Source: a virus. Taken from it: a stretch of 64,000 bases of DNA. Below the pieces are notes generated by a model. It had not been told where the DNA came from and made no database searches. It saw only the letters and a list, made by a program, of their open reading frames with translations. The stretch's first letter is position 1. Each line of letters starts with the position of its first letter. A program made the position numbers and the translations under genes. Location: IMG/VR virus record IMGVR_UViG_3300033146_005641, positions 55,352 through 119,351 of that record. One strand, given 5' to 3'. Below, in pieces: positions 25,478-33,234 of the stretch.

Positions 25478-25759
25478 ATGGCAAAGAGTACAAACGTAGA
25501 ATTAGACGATATTAGTTTAAATATTTTAAAACAGGTTGACGGTGTTCATAGAAACTCTCTAATCAATTTAGGAATTATTGCAATTTCTAAAACAGAATAT
25601 TTTAAAAGTCTTACAGGTAATCCTTCAGAAGATATTTCTAAAATTGTAGACCTTAATGATGCAGTAAGTAATACAAATAATATAAAAGAAGAAACTACTC
25701 CGCAAAGTTCTAATAAAAGAAGTAAACCTTCAATTGATATCGGATTTGATGACTTTTAA
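25478..25759 (+). CDS. Possible ParR-like adaptor of the ParM filament
   Basis: 93 residues. The first ~50 (LDDISLNILKQVDGVHRNSL, then INLGIIAIS) could be a small helical DNA-binding domain. The rest is a disordered Ser/Asn/Glu tail ending in a short conserved-looking motif, PSIDIGFDDF. ParR proteins have this layout: N-terminal DNA-binding domain and a flexible C-terminal tail that caps the ParM filament. No obvious direct-repeat centromere is seen in the 112 bases between the two genes. The function is inferred from position and layout. Confidence 0.5.
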   Translation: MAKSTNVELDDISLNILKQVDGVHRNSLINLGIIAISKTEYFKSLTGNPSEDISKIVDLNDAVSNTNNIKEETTPQSSNKRSKPSIDIGFDDF

Positions 25760-25839
25760 ACAATCGGCCACTCTTAAAGAGTTTGGTAAAGAGCTTCGAG
25801 ATGAGGCTTGCCGAAAATATTTTTAAGGAGGTAGGTGAG

Positions 25840-26235
25840 ATGCTTACAACACAAGACTTAATGAAAGATTTGGAATGGTTGCTTGACGTTCCTGCAGGTA
25901 AGGAGCCGAGAAGATATCCTTTAACTAATATTAGTTATGATGACAATAAGGTTTTTGTAGACGTAGCTGTAGCGGGTTTTGGACCTGATGATATTGATAT
26001 TGAATTAGAGGGAGATACTCTAATCATTACAGGCGAAAAATCTGAAGAAAAGTTTGATGAGGATCGTCAATTTGTTCAAAAACATATTAGTTCAGAATCT
26101 TTCGAAAGAAAAATCAAACTTCATCCCGACTTTGTAAGTGGAGATATTTCTGCTACTTATAAAAACGGAATTTTAGGAATTTCAATTACTAAAAAAGAAA
26201 AGCCTAAAAAACTTATTTCTATAGTATCTGAATAA
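25840..26235 (+). CDS. Small heat-shock protein, Hsp20/alpha-crystallin family
   Basis: 131 residues from the ATG at 25840, which follows AAGGAGGTAGGTGAG, the strongest Shine-Dalgarno in the window. An upstream in-frame start at 25783 would add 19 residues but lacks such a site. The alpha-crystallin domain runs from ~34: VDVAVAGFGPDDIDIELEGD (~43-62), TLIITGEKS (~63-71), FERKIKLHPDF (~89-99) and the GILGISITK end (~113). Hsp20 genes are known in T4-like cyanophages, where they probably help folding of phage proteins. A UUCG terminator follows. Confidence 0.93.
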   Translation: MLTTQDLMKDLEWLLDVPAGKEPRRYPLTNISYDDNKVFVDVAVAGFGPDDIDIELEGDTLIITGEKSEEKFDEDRQFVQKHISSESFERKIKLHPDFVSGDISATYKNGILGISITKKEKPKKLISIVSE

Positions 26236-26242
26236 ATTTTAG

Positions 26243-26260
26243 AGTCCTCTTCGGAGGATT
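26243..26260 (+). terminator. Hairpin terminator with UUCG tetraloop after hsp20
   Basis: AGTCCTC, loop TTCG, GAGGATT, followed after eight bases by TTTATTTGTTTTT. C(UUCG)G is an unusually stable tetraloop. Confidence 0.85.
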
Positions 26261-26276
26261 CGTAAATTTATTTGTT

Positions 26277-26299
26277 TTTAAGTTAGCTTATACTATAAT
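26277..26299 (+). promoter_or_regulatory. Early-type promoter, full consensus
   Basis: TTTAAGTTAG at 26277, TATAAT at 26294-26299, and the full leader AAAGAGAAAAGGATAGAAAG before the ATG at 26329. Confidence 0.85.
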
Positions 26300-26328
26300 A
26301 TATTATATAAAGAGAAAAGGATAGAAAG

Positions 26329-26982
26329 ATGAAAGTTATAGAAGATATAAGTACTCTAAAAAAATGGGAAGATAGAATAGAAGAAAGTGATTCATATATT
26401 CCTATTAGAACAACGGATATTATTGAAAAGTTAGATTATGAAGTTTTAGTAATTTATTCTTTTTCAAAAACATATCACGGTGTAACACTTTATGATGATA
26501 ACGCTAATAAAATTCTAATAGAAAATAGCTATAAAAAAGAAAGAGCTTTTAGATTATCATTATATTCTAATGGTATGTTTATACCCTTAGGTCTTGAAAA
26601 AATCGTTCATAGAGGTGAGCGAGCTAAAACGTTTTCAGAAATTGATAAAGTAGCGTTGAGTGAAGCTATAATATCCCGAAAAAATACTATAGAAAAAATG
26701 AAAAAAGTTCCAATATCAGAATCGGTTGAAAAAGAAATTATGAATATTATATTCGGTAACAGAGAAATTGATTTAAAAGAAGACGAAAATAACCTCGTAA
26801 GAGATAATTTGGCCGATTTTATCGAGGATGTTTTATATATATACTTAACAGGTAGTTATCTTATCGTAAAAAAAGATAAAACTCGTAAAGGTAGAGTAAA
26901 GAAAAATATCAGATATCTTTTATCATTGTCTACTAAATTATATAAAACCGTTTATAAAAATTATCCATTTATCTTTATTTAA
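26329..26982 (+). CDS. Early protein of unknown function
   Basis: 217 residues with the standard early promoter and leader. A mixed alpha/beta N-terminal half includes YEVLVIYSFSKTYHGVTLYD (~45-64), a central helix-rich part with many Lys and Glu, and a basic C-terminus. There are no membrane segments and no motif I recognise. It is the first of a run of early genes leading to primase. Confidence 0.7.
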   Translation: MKVIEDISTLKKWEDRIEESDSYIPIRTTDIIEKLDYEVLVIYSFSKTYHGVTLYDDNANKILIENSYKKERAFRLSLYSNGMFIPLGLEKIVHRGERAKTFSEIDKVALSEAIISRKNTIEKMKKVPISESVEKEIMNIIFGNREIDLKEDENNLVRDNLADFIEDVLYIYLTGSYLIVKKDKTRKGRVKKNIRYLLSLSTKLYKTVYKNYPFIFI

Positions 26983-27017
26983 TAAATATTAAATATAATA
27001 TATTATAGGGAGAGTAA

Positions 27018-27185
27018 ATGGGTTTAAGTAGAGAAGATATTCTGAACGAGCTATCGGTTTTATATCAACTAATTTCTAAGTTTAGACTAGGAGATGAGTT
27101 TAAAAAAGATGTGGATGACATTCGAAGTCAAATCATTGAGCTACAAGAAATATTGATAGCCTTAGAAAGGAAAAAAGATGAATGA
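27018..27185 (+). CDS. Small early protein, 55 residues
   Basis: ATG at 27018 after TAGGGAGAGTAA. The protein starts MGLSREDILNELSVLYQLIS and is helical and acidic, ending LIALERKKDE. It overlaps the next gene by eight bases (ATGAATGA), a sign of coupled translation. Heptad-like Leu and Ile suggest a small coiled coil. The family is unknown. Confidence 0.65.
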   Translation: MGLSREDILNELSVLYQLISKFRLGDEFKKDVDDIRSQIIELQEILIALERKKDE

Positions 27186-27414
27186 GGATTATATGTTCGG
27201 AAACCCGGATGAATTAAGTGAGGCTATTAAAAGAAACGAGAAAATAGCATTAGAACAAGGAGTAGATATGAAGCCACCTCCTGGTTCTGTAGGGTTGAGT
27301 GATTTTACTAAAAGGATTAGTGAAAACTCAAACGTAGAGGATAGATTATGGAAAATAATTTTTGACTTAATAGAGGAGATTAAGGTTTTAAAAGGAGAAA
27401 AGAATGATCAATAA
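27178..27414 (+). CDS. Small early protein of unknown function
   Basis: 78 residues, preceded by AAGGAAAAAAG and overlapping the upstream stop. It has a Pro-rich middle (DMKPPPGSVGLSDF, ~25-38) and a helical C-terminus LIEEIKVLKGEK. It overlaps the next gene by 11 bases. No family is recognised. Confidence 0.65.
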   Translation: MNEDYMFGNPDELSEAIKRNEKIALEQGVDMKPPPGSVGLSDFTKRISENSNVEDRLWKIIFDLIEEIKVLKGEKNDQ

Positions 27415-27613
27415 AAACGATAAAGTAAAGATTTATGAGGGTAATAAAGAGACCGATGATTTAACAGGTCTTATTTTTGACGTTAATATAGATGAATTGA
27501 AAAAATTTAATCATAACTTTGAAAAGTTTTATTATGTTATAGAGGGTTTAGATATTAGAGATGAAAAACTTTTTGATAAAACTATTAAAAGGTTAAATAT
27601 GTCTAATCATTAA
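27404..27613 (+). CDS. Small early protein of unknown function
   Basis: 69 residues after AAAAGGAGAAAAGA. It starts MINKNDKVKIYEGNKETDDL and may be a small beta-barrel (KVKIYEG, LIFDVNID, FYYVIEGLD) of the SH3/KOW sort. That guess is from strand pattern only. It lies between two small genes and primase in one early unit. Confidence 0.6.
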   Translation: MINKNDKVKIYEGNKETDDLTGLIFDVNIDELKKFNHNFEKFYYVIEGLDIRDEKLFDKTIKRLNMSNH

Positions 27614-27634
27614 AGTTTTAATGGAGGAGGAAAA

Positions 27635-28636
27635 GTGGTTTTAAATGAGCTTTCTAAAAAATACTTTAAACTAGTTACTAAAAATAAGAAATCAGAATCA
27701 CCTAGTAGAATCACATGTAATTGTATAATGTGTGGTGATGAGAAAAATAGATTATCTTTAAGTGCTGTTAATGATGAGGTTGGAGTTTGTCGTTGTTTTA
27801 ATGCAGGATGTGTTCTAAACGATCACGCACTACCATTTCCTGCTTTTTTAAAATTAGCTAATGTAACGCTATATGAAAGATATAGAAGAGAAAAATTTAA
27901 TAAAAATTTAAATAGTGATAGTAATCTAAATAGTCTATTAGGTAATAAGAAAGACGAGAAGACTAAAAAATATGAACATATTAAAGAAGAAAATATAAAT
28001 CTTCCGGATGCTTTTGGTAAATTATTGTCATTGAAAGAAGCAACCAGGGCTAGAGAATATGTTGAAAATAGATGTGTTTCTGAAGAGATATATAAAAACT
28101 GGTATTTTTCTAAAGAAGCATTTATTAGAGTATTAGATAAAAAATATTTCGTTCTTAATTACTTATTCATACCTATCATACAAAATAATAAACTTTCAGG
28201 TTTTTATACTCGTTCAATAGAAGAAAAGAGATTTAGCACTATTCTTTTTCCTAATAGAGAAAAGTTCTGGAGTTCTGACTCTATACTAGCTAAAGAATAC
28301 ACCTATTATATTTTTGAAGGTATTTTTGACGCTTTAAGCTCTGGATTTGAACATGTAATAGCTATGCTATCGGCTGATCTTAGTGAAGAAGTTTTAGAAA
28401 AAATAGAAAAACCTATATTTGTATTTGATAATGATGAAACCGGTAGAAATAAATCCATTAAAGAAGCTGAAAATAATAATAAAGTTTTTATATGGCCTAA
28501 AGAATGGGATGATTTTAAAGATATGAACGAGGTATTATGTTCAGGAGTTTCTAGAAAGGATATTCAAAAGACTATCAATTCTAATATTTCTGAAGGTATG
28601 ATAGCTATTATTAAATTAAAATCTAAAAAAATTTAA
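27635..28636 (+). CDS. 61: DNA primase (T4 gp61)
   Basis: 333 residues (T4 gp61 has 342) from a GTG start after GGAGGAGGAAAA. An N-terminal zinc site is formed by Cys at ~28, 30 and 33 (CNCIMC) and ~52, 54 and 59 (CRCFNAGC). The TOPRIM core follows with FEGIFDALSSG (~227-237) and FVFDNDETGRN (~262-272), and the DMNEV acidic motif near ~293. It makes RNA primers at the fork together with the gp41 helicase, which is not in the window. Confidence 0.9.
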   Translation: MVLNELSKKYFKLVTKNKKSESPSRITCNCIMCGDEKNRLSLSAVNDEVGVCRCFNAGCVLNDHALPFPAFLKLANVTLYERYRREKFNKNLNSDSNLNSLLGNKKDEKTKKYEHIKEENINLPDAFGKLLSLKEATRAREYVENRCVSEEIYKNWYFSKEAFIRVLDKKYFVLNYLFIPIIQNNKLSGFYTRSIEEKRFSTILFPNREKFWSSDSILAKEYTYYIFEGIFDALSSGFEHVIAMLSADLSEEVLEKIEKPIFVFDNDETGRNKSIKEAENNNKVFIWPKEWDDFKDMNEVLCSGVSRKDIQKTINSNISEGMIAIIKLKSKKI

Positions 28637-28642
28637 TATATA

Positions 28643-28665
28643 TGTAAGTATTTTTATTATATAAT
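28643..28665 (+). promoter_or_regulatory. Early-type promoter
   Basis: TGTAAGTATT at 28643 and TATAAT at 28660-28665, then AATAGGAG before the ATG at 28684. Confidence 0.7.
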
Positions 28666-28683
28666 ATACTAATAGGAGAGAAA

Positions 28684-28920
28684 ATGAAAATAAAAGTAAA
28701 AGACGAGATGAATGATATTCGTATTAAAATATCTCATAAAGAACTAGTTATATTGAAAGAAGCGTTATATTCATATAATATTCTTAATGATGATATAAAA
28801 GATCTTAATGTTCAATTATTTGATAGGGATGAAATGAGAGATAGTACAGACGTTGAAAGAACCGTCCTTAAAATATATTCAAAAATCCAGAATAAATTGC
28901 TAGAAATTAACCCATTTTAA
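28684..28920 (+). CDS. Small early protein of unknown function
   Basis: 78 residues with a strong AATAGGAGAGAAA leader. Charged and helical (SHKELVILKEALYSYNILND, ~19-38). It is the first gene of an operon that leads to the Cas4-like nuclease. No family is recognised. Confidence 0.65.
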   Translation: MKIKVKDEMNDIRIKISHKELVILKEALYSYNILNDDIKDLNVQLFDRDEMRDSTDVERTVLKIYSKIQNKLLEINPF

Positions 28921-28931
28921 AAGGAGAAAAG

Positions 28932-29363
28932 GTGTTTATTAATTATGAGAATTTAACAATTAATTTAAAAAATGTTGTAAGTGTAAAGTTAGAGGATAAG
29001 AAAATTATTTTTAATTATAATTATAATATTTCTTTAGACGGAAATTCAATATCTCCGGATTATTCATATATTTATGTAAAATCATACGCAGATAGAAATG
29101 AGATTAGAAAAATCTTAGAAGAAAATAATTTTATCTCTTTCAAAGAATCTGATAATTATTTTAACTTAGTTAACTTAGATAATGTTTCTTTTATTAAAGA
29201 ATATATTAAACCTGAAAAAAATAAATATAGATTGATTTTTAATTTATGTGTAAGTAATACATTAAGAGATTCTAATACGATTACCTCTAATGCTGTGTAT
29301 TATGATTTTCCAGATGAATACAGTTTAGCAAATGCTATCGATTCTATACCAACAATATCATAA
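28932..29363 (+). CDS. Early protein with two tandem beta-rich repeats
   Basis: 143 residues from a GTG start after AAAAGGAGAAAAG. The two halves look alike: YENLTINLKNVVSVKLEDKK (~5) and NYFNLVNLDNVSFIKEYIKP (~75), each with NL..NV then a Lys-rich turn and an IFN strand (IIFNYNYN, LIFNLCVS). Both are followed by a similar tail (NEIRKILEEN, YSLANAIDSI). This suggests an internal duplication. Function is unknown. Confidence 0.6.
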   Translation: MFINYENLTINLKNVVSVKLEDKKIIFNYNYNISLDGNSISPDYSYIYVKSYADRNEIRKILEENNFISFKESDNYFNLVNLDNVSFIKEYIKPEKNKYRLIFNLCVSNTLRDSNTITSNAVYYDFPDEYSLANAIDSIPTIS

Positions 29364-29373
29364 AGGAGATAAA

Positions 29374-29826
29374 ATGGATGAACTAGACTTAGATGAATTA
29401 TTAAATGATTTAGGTGAACAAGGTGAGGCAGAGAAGTCAGAAGTAGAGAAACCTACAGTTGAAGATATTAAAGATATATTATTTAATAAAAATATCGAAG
29501 AGGCGTCAAAAGAAGCAAAAAAGGCAGAAGATCCTGACAAATATCTAGAAGAATATATAGCGGATATTCAAGACAGTGTACGAATATATTTGACAGAGAG
29601 GCACAGAATTAATGAAGAAATAAAAGCATTAAAGAGTGAGCTTAAAGATATTAAAGAAGAAATGAAAGACGAGGGTATTAAAATCACCGCGGTTGATAGA
29701 GCTTTTAAAGAAATGGTTTCGGAATTAAAAGAAGATTCTCAGGATGCTGTTTTAATAGAGAGTGTTAAAAATATGATTCAAAAAGATCCTACTCTCTATG
29801 GAATGGTAAGAGAAGAGGCTAACTAA
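29374..29826 (+). CDS. Acidic coiled-coil protein (GapR-like segment)
   Basis: 150 residues from the ATG at 29374, which follows TAAAGGAGATAAA; an earlier in-frame start at 29332 lacks such a site. The N-terminal ~40 residues are very acidic (MDELDLDELLNDLGEQGEAE). Residues ~75-115 (RHRINEEIKALKSELKDIKE, EMKDEGIKITAVDRAFKEM) resemble the coiled coil of GapR-type (DUF2312) DNA-binding proteins. That match is by eye and tentative. The stop overlaps the start of the nuclease gene, so the two are coupled. Confidence 0.6.
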   Translation: MDELDLDELLNDLGEQGEAEKSEVEKPTVEDIKDILFNKNIEEASKEAKKAEDPDKYLEEYIADIQDSVRIYLTERHRINEEIKALKSELKDIKEEMKDEGIKITAVDRAFKEMVSELKEDSQDAVLIESVKNMIQKDPTLYGMVREEAN

Positions 29827-30572
29827 TGAGTTTAAAATATGCTCCTTATTCAGCTTCTAAAATTTCTTTATGGAATTTTTGTCCTAGGAAATTTAAATAT
29901 AATTATATAGATAAAATTCCTAGAGAACCTAGAGATGATACACCTCTTAAGAAAGGATTTTGTACTCATCTTTTTTTAGAAAATCATACTGCTAATTTAG
30001 GAAAGGAAAGATTATTAAAAGAGATTTCTAGAGAAAAAATTTCTAATGAGATAGTTCAAGAATCTAAAAAAATTTATAAAAATTTTGTAGATTCTGATTT
30101 AGGTAAAAAAATATTTTCATATTTACCTTTAGGAACAGAATTAGAGATTGGTTTAAAGATTCAAGATGGTAAGATTCAGACTTGTGATTTTTTAGATCCT
30201 GACTGTTTATTCAGAGGTAAAATAGACTATATTTGTGTAGATAAAGAAAATGATAAGGTCTACGTTATAGACTGGAAGACAGGTAAAGATAAATCTGAAG
30301 GACCCTATAAACAAAAACCTGATCAATTAATTTATTATGCAGCCTGGTATTTTCATACCTTTCCGGTAGAAGAGTTAGAATTAGAATATATCTTTGTAGA
30401 ACACGGAACCTCAAGTTCTATTAGGTTAGTTAGAGATAAGTTAGACCTATATCTTAAAGTTCTTCTTAATAATATTAAGTCTATAGAAAATGATAACTCT
30501 TTTAAAAAAATTGAGGGACCTCTCTGTAGTTGGTGTGAATATAGAGATCATTGTATAGGAGATCAAAATTGA
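29826..30572 (+). CDS. Cas4-like PD-(D/E)XK nuclease with four-Cys iron-sulfur site
   Basis: 248 residues. It has the RecB/Cas4 nuclease pattern: a His in FCTHLFLENH (~46-52), the Asp of FRGKIDYICVD (~130-140), the VIDWKTGK catalytic strand (~148-155) and the QLIYYAAWYF helix (~166-175). Cysteines at 19, 234, 237 and 243 (CSWCEYRDHC) match the one-plus-three layout of Cas4/AddB iron-sulfur nucleases. Cas4-like proteins were reported in Campylobacter phages, where they were linked to uptake of host-derived spacers. No CRISPR array is present. A role in phage DNA recombination or end resection is an alternative. Confidence 0.85.
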   Translation: MSLKYAPYSASKISLWNFCPRKFKYNYIDKIPREPRDDTPLKKGFCTHLFLENHTANLGKERLLKEISREKISNEIVQESKKIYKNFVDSDLGKKIFSYLPLGTELEIGLKIQDGKIQTCDFLDPDCLFRGKIDYICVDKENDKVYVIDWKTGKDKSEGPYKQKPDQLIYYAAWYFHTFPVEELELEYIFVEHGTSSSIRLVRDKLDLYLKVLLNNIKSIENDNSFKKIEGPLCSWCEYRDHCIGDQN

Positions 30573-30868
30573 AAAATTATGAAGTTATGAGGAGAATTAG
30601 CGATATTCAAGTATTTCACGCACACATTCATAAACTATTAAAGAGGAAGACTGGTCAGAATTTTGAGGTATTTTTTACCACAGATGATTTAGATAGCGAT
30701 CCTTTTATGAAGAGTATGATAATTTACCTAAAAAGCGATAGTATATATATTAAAGAAAGTATAGATATTTCATTTTTGAGAGAATCTGATAAAATAGATA
30801 TTCACGAACATATTATAAATTTAATTATAAATACTCTAAAAGAGAAGAGACCTAATCTTTTCATATAA
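30569..30868 (+). CDS. Small protein coupled to the Cas4-like nuclease, unknown
   Basis: 99 residues from a TTG at 30569 that overlaps the upstream stop (TTGA) and follows TAGGAGATCAAAA. Another TTG at 30551 would lack a binding site. It is mixed alpha/beta, starting LKNYEVMRRISDIQVFHAHI. The tight coupling suggests a partner of the nuclease, but no family is recognised. Confidence 0.6.
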   Translation: MKNYEVMRRISDIQVFHAHIHKLLKRKTGQNFEVFFTTDDLDSDPFMKSMIIYLKSDSIYIKESIDISFLRESDKIDIHEHIINLIINTLKEKRPNLFI

Positions 30869-30877
30869 AGGAAATAG

Positions 30878-31585
30878 ATGTTCAAAGAATTATTTACTGA
30901 GGCTAATAAAATAACTGGAAAAGATTTTGAGGGAATGATGTCTCTGTTGACGGATAAAAATGATGAAAAAGGTAAAGGTGTAGCGGCCAAGATAAAAGAT
31001 AAGAATAAAGCAATCTATAGGTACGTTGCTGGAGCTATCTTAAATTTACAATCAGTTACCGGAGATTTTACATACAGTAGAAAAAAGTATAGTAGGCCTG
31101 TAGATTATTTTTATGAAAGATCTATAGAATTAGGAGCTACTGAAGAAGACTTTAAAAAGGCTTTTAATGAAGCCAGTTCTATAGCATCTAAATATATAGA
31201 AAAATATAAAGATTTAAAATCTAAGAATTTAAGTAGTTGGGTAACGGGTGCTTTTTATAAATTTTTATTAAAATTAGGATATGATTTTAAAGAAATTAAG
31301 CGTGGCAATGCTATGACTAGTGAGGGTAGATATGCTATGAGTACATCGGGTCGTAAATGGACTATAGGATATGAAATTGAAATTATATCTCCTAATGGAA
31401 CTAAAGCATCTTTAAAATTTGACGCTATTACTGATGAGGGAATAGATAATGAAACCGTTTATTATGTACTACATGATTTAGCTAATTTAAACGATGGAAG
31501 ATCAACTCCTCATTACGGAGAGAGTATGGGTATTAGAAAATGGAATAAATTTATTGAGAAAAATTTAAAGGAAATAGATGTTTAA
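30878..31585 (+). CDS. Unknown protein with a capsid-targeting-like N-terminus
   Basis: 235 residues after AAAGGAAATAG. The N-terminus MFKELFTEANKITG is like the capsid-targeting peptides of T4 internal head proteins (MK.F.E.. followed by an acidic residue), and several other proteins in this window share it. The rest is a helical domain (~20-125) and a beta-rich C-terminal part (GRKWTIGYEIEIISPNGTKA, ~157-176). It is followed by a second gene with the same leader and same kind of N-terminus. Function unknown. Confidence 0.65.
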   Translation: MFKELFTEANKITGKDFEGMMSLLTDKNDEKGKGVAAKIKDKNKAIYRYVAGAILNLQSVTGDFTYSRKKYSRPVDYFYERSIELGATEEDFKKAFNEASSIASKYIEKYKDLKSKNLSSWVTGAFYKFLLKLGYDFKEIKRGNAMTSEGRYAMSTSGRKWTIGYEIEIISPNGTKASLKFDAITDEGIDNETVYYVLHDLANLNDGRSTPHYGESMGIRKWNKFIEKNLKEIDV

Positions 31586-31832
31586 ACAATATTTTAAAGA
31601 AGAGAAAATTCAAACACCTTTACAAAAAGTAGAAGAAAAAACTGAAAAAGAGATAGATAAAACTATCTCTGAAATTAGAAAAAAACTAAAAATTAAATCT
31701 ATTGTACCTACAAAGTTTGGATTTCAGGTAGATTTTTTTAATTCTAATGATGCTAAAGAAGCAGCAAAAATAGCAGATACTTCTAAAATTTCAGGAAATA
31801 GTATTATGGTTGAAGGAATTGAAGAAATCTAA
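31578..31832 (+). CDS. Small protein with a capsid-targeting-like N-terminus
   Basis: 84 residues, starting MFKQYFKEEKIQTPLQKVEE. The eleven-base leader AAAGGAAATAG is identical to that of the upstream gene and the start overlaps it by eight bases. Charged helix (~15-40), then a small ferredoxin-like half (VPTKFGFQVDFFNSNDAKEA, ~42-61). The KFGFQVDFF / AKEAAKIA pattern resembles a small RNA-recognition-like fold, without firm support. Confidence 0.55.
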   Translation: MFKQYFKEEKIQTPLQKVEEKTEKEIDKTISEIRKKLKIKSIVPTKFGFQVDFFNSNDAKEAAKIADTSKISGNSIMVEGIEEI

Positions 31833-31836
31833 TCTC

Positions 31837-32301
31837 CTATATACCTAACTCTTTTTGACCTAGAACTACAAATTCTAGGTTGTGAAACTTACAAAACTTT
31901 CTAGCACTTTCCCATTTAGCCACGTTTATAGGATCGTTCCATTGCGACTGTGGCTTTATCTCAATTAATCTTTTTTTACCGTCTTTAAATTTTATTAAAA
32001 AATCAGGAAAATATCTATGTTTTTTATTATCTTTGGGACTTATATATTCTATAGCAAAAGGCTCGGTCGTCCAATAATCTATTTCTGAACTTAAATCACA
32101 CCATTTCATAAATTTCTTTTCCCATGAACTTCTATATTCAGGAAACTCTTGCTTATTCATATAAGTATTGAGTGGTTTTTTATATTTACCTTCATTTATA
32201 GGTTTATAAAAACCTCTCTCATAACGACTTCTACCACCCTCTTTATTAGTTCTATATCTTCTTTTTTTAGCCTGATATCTGCCTGCTCTAGAAATTGCCA
32301 T
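31837..32301 (-). CDS. 4: Head completion nuclease (T4 gp4/gp50)
   Basis: 154 residues, the same size as T4 gp4 (150). A basic N-terminus (RAGRYQAKKRRYRTNKEGGR, ~5-24) is followed by a TnsA-like nuclease core: EYRSSWEKKFMKWCD (~55-69), HRYFPDFLIKFKDGKKRLIEIKP (landmark; catalytic Asp in PDF and the EIK motif, ~97-118). gp4 trims or finishes packaged DNA before tail joining. It lies directly downstream of the gp2-like gene, the same order as gene 2 and gene 4 in T4. Confidence 0.88.
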   Translation of the reverse strand: MAISRAGRYQAKKRRYRTNKEGGRSRYERGFYKPINEGKYKKPLNTYMNKQEFPEYRSSWEKKFMKWCDLSSEIDYWTTEPFAIEYISPKDNKKHRYFPDFLIKFKDGKKRLIEIKPQSQWNDPINVAKWESARKFCKFHNLEFVVLGQKELGI

Positions 32302-32312
32302 TTACCCTCCTT

Positions 32313-32828
32313 TTATAATACTTTAGACGTTGATGACCACTCAGGAAAGCTAATACTAGCGGCAGCTAAATATTCTTCCTCATCCATCTGAATTATAGAA
32401 TTTGATATTCTTCTAATAGCATATCTTCTCAATATCGGAGAACCCTTAAATCTTTTTATAAGAGGCTTTATATCCTCATATACTAAATCTTTTTTCTTTT
32501 TTCTCATTTCTACTACTAAAGAGGCTAAAAGAACTCTCTGATTTTCAGGCATCCAATGAACATTGAGACCTAATATATGTTTGTTATTTTGTCTAGAGCG
32601 TCCTAAACATATTATAAGAGGATTTTTATCAAATTTATGCTCATCATGAATAGCATTATATCTAAAGAATAATAAATTACCCTCTCTAAAAGATTTAGGT
32701 GTTTTTTTAGTTTTATTTTCTTTTTTAAATTTTCTTAAGAACTCTTTTTTTGCTTTATTACCTAATTTTCTAAAATTCTTCTTAAAACTTTTAGCTGCGG
32801 CTGAGGCCTTTTTTAATAAACTTTTCAT
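32313..32828 (-). CDS. Probable DNA end protector/head completion protein (gp2-like)
   Basis: 171 residues. The first ~45 residues are extremely Lys-rich. Then comes GNLLFFRYNAIHDEHKFDKN (~50-69), PLIICLGRS, ILGLNVHWMPENQRVLLASL (~86-105), which matches the pattern of proteins annotated as gp2 in T4-like phages (YDP...P..D..PL...LG.N.HY.P...R). gp2 caps DNA ends in the head and blocks RecBCD. Gene order 2-4 is as in T4. The late box ends four bases before the ATG and there is no Shine-Dalgarno, so its mRNA may be leaderless. Confidence 0.55.
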   Translation of the reverse strand: MKSLLKKASAAAKSFKKNFRKLGNKAKKEFLRKFKKENKTKKTPKSFREGNLLFFRYNAIHDEHKFDKNPLIICLGRSRQNNKHILGLNVHWMPENQRVLLASLVVEMRKKKKDLVYEDIKPLIKRFKGSPILRRYAIRRISNSIIQMDEEEYLAAASISFPEWSSTSKVL

Positions 32829-32872
32829 ATATTATTTATATAATTTTAAGTAGAACTATTATATAATATATT
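32823..32872. promoter_or_regulatory. Divergent late/early promoter module, copy 1
   Basis: Minus strand: TATAAATA (32833-32840) only four bases before the ATG at 32828. Plus strand: TTTAAGTAGA (32845) and TATAAT (32862-32867), leading to the gene at 32896. A second, nearly identical module lies at 33943-33991. Confidence 0.75.
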
Positions 32873-32895
32873 AATTAAAAAGGAAATGGAAAAAT

Positions 32896-33234
32896 ATGAA
32901 GAAGGCGACAGAAGAGAAAATAAAATCTATTAAAAGAGGAGATATAGTTAGATTAGAATATACTAATAAACGTGGTTCAATATGCTATTTAACGTGTTTA
33001 ATTATAGATATAGATGTAGAACAACTATCTATAGAAATTTTAGAGTTATTCAATGACTCTAATTCTTTTATTAGTGATAATTTCATTAAACTTAATAGTA
33101 TAGGAGCTAATAGTAGTTTTTCCATAAAAAATACTGTAATTTCATCCGTCATAAGTGAAGATGAAATATTACAATATTCTTCTAAAGAATTAAAAGGTGT
33201 AGTTAATAAAAGAGTACCCTATATATTTATTTAA
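32896..33234 (+). CDS. Early protein of unknown function
   Basis: 112 residues after AAAAAGGAAATGGAAAAAT. It starts with a Lys-rich helix, then RGDIVRLEYTNKRGSICYLT (~14-33), a likely small beta-barrel (SH3-like), and a Ser/Asn-rich second half ending VNKRVPYIFI. It points away from the head genes on the other strand and its 3' end overlaps the convergent gene by four bases. The family is not recognised. Confidence 0.6.
   Translation: MKKATEEKIKSIKRGDIVRLEYTNKRGSICYLTCLIIDIDVEQLSIEILELFNDSNSFISDNFIKLNSIGANSSFSIKNTVISSVISEDEILQYSSKELKGVVNKRVPYIFI

Noticed and set aside
25760-25839. Possible RNA thermometer before hsp20 (ACTCT-TAA-AGAGT hairpin)
   Set aside because: The hairpin does not cover the Shine-Dalgarno sequence and no ROSE-type U(U/C)GCU box is seen.
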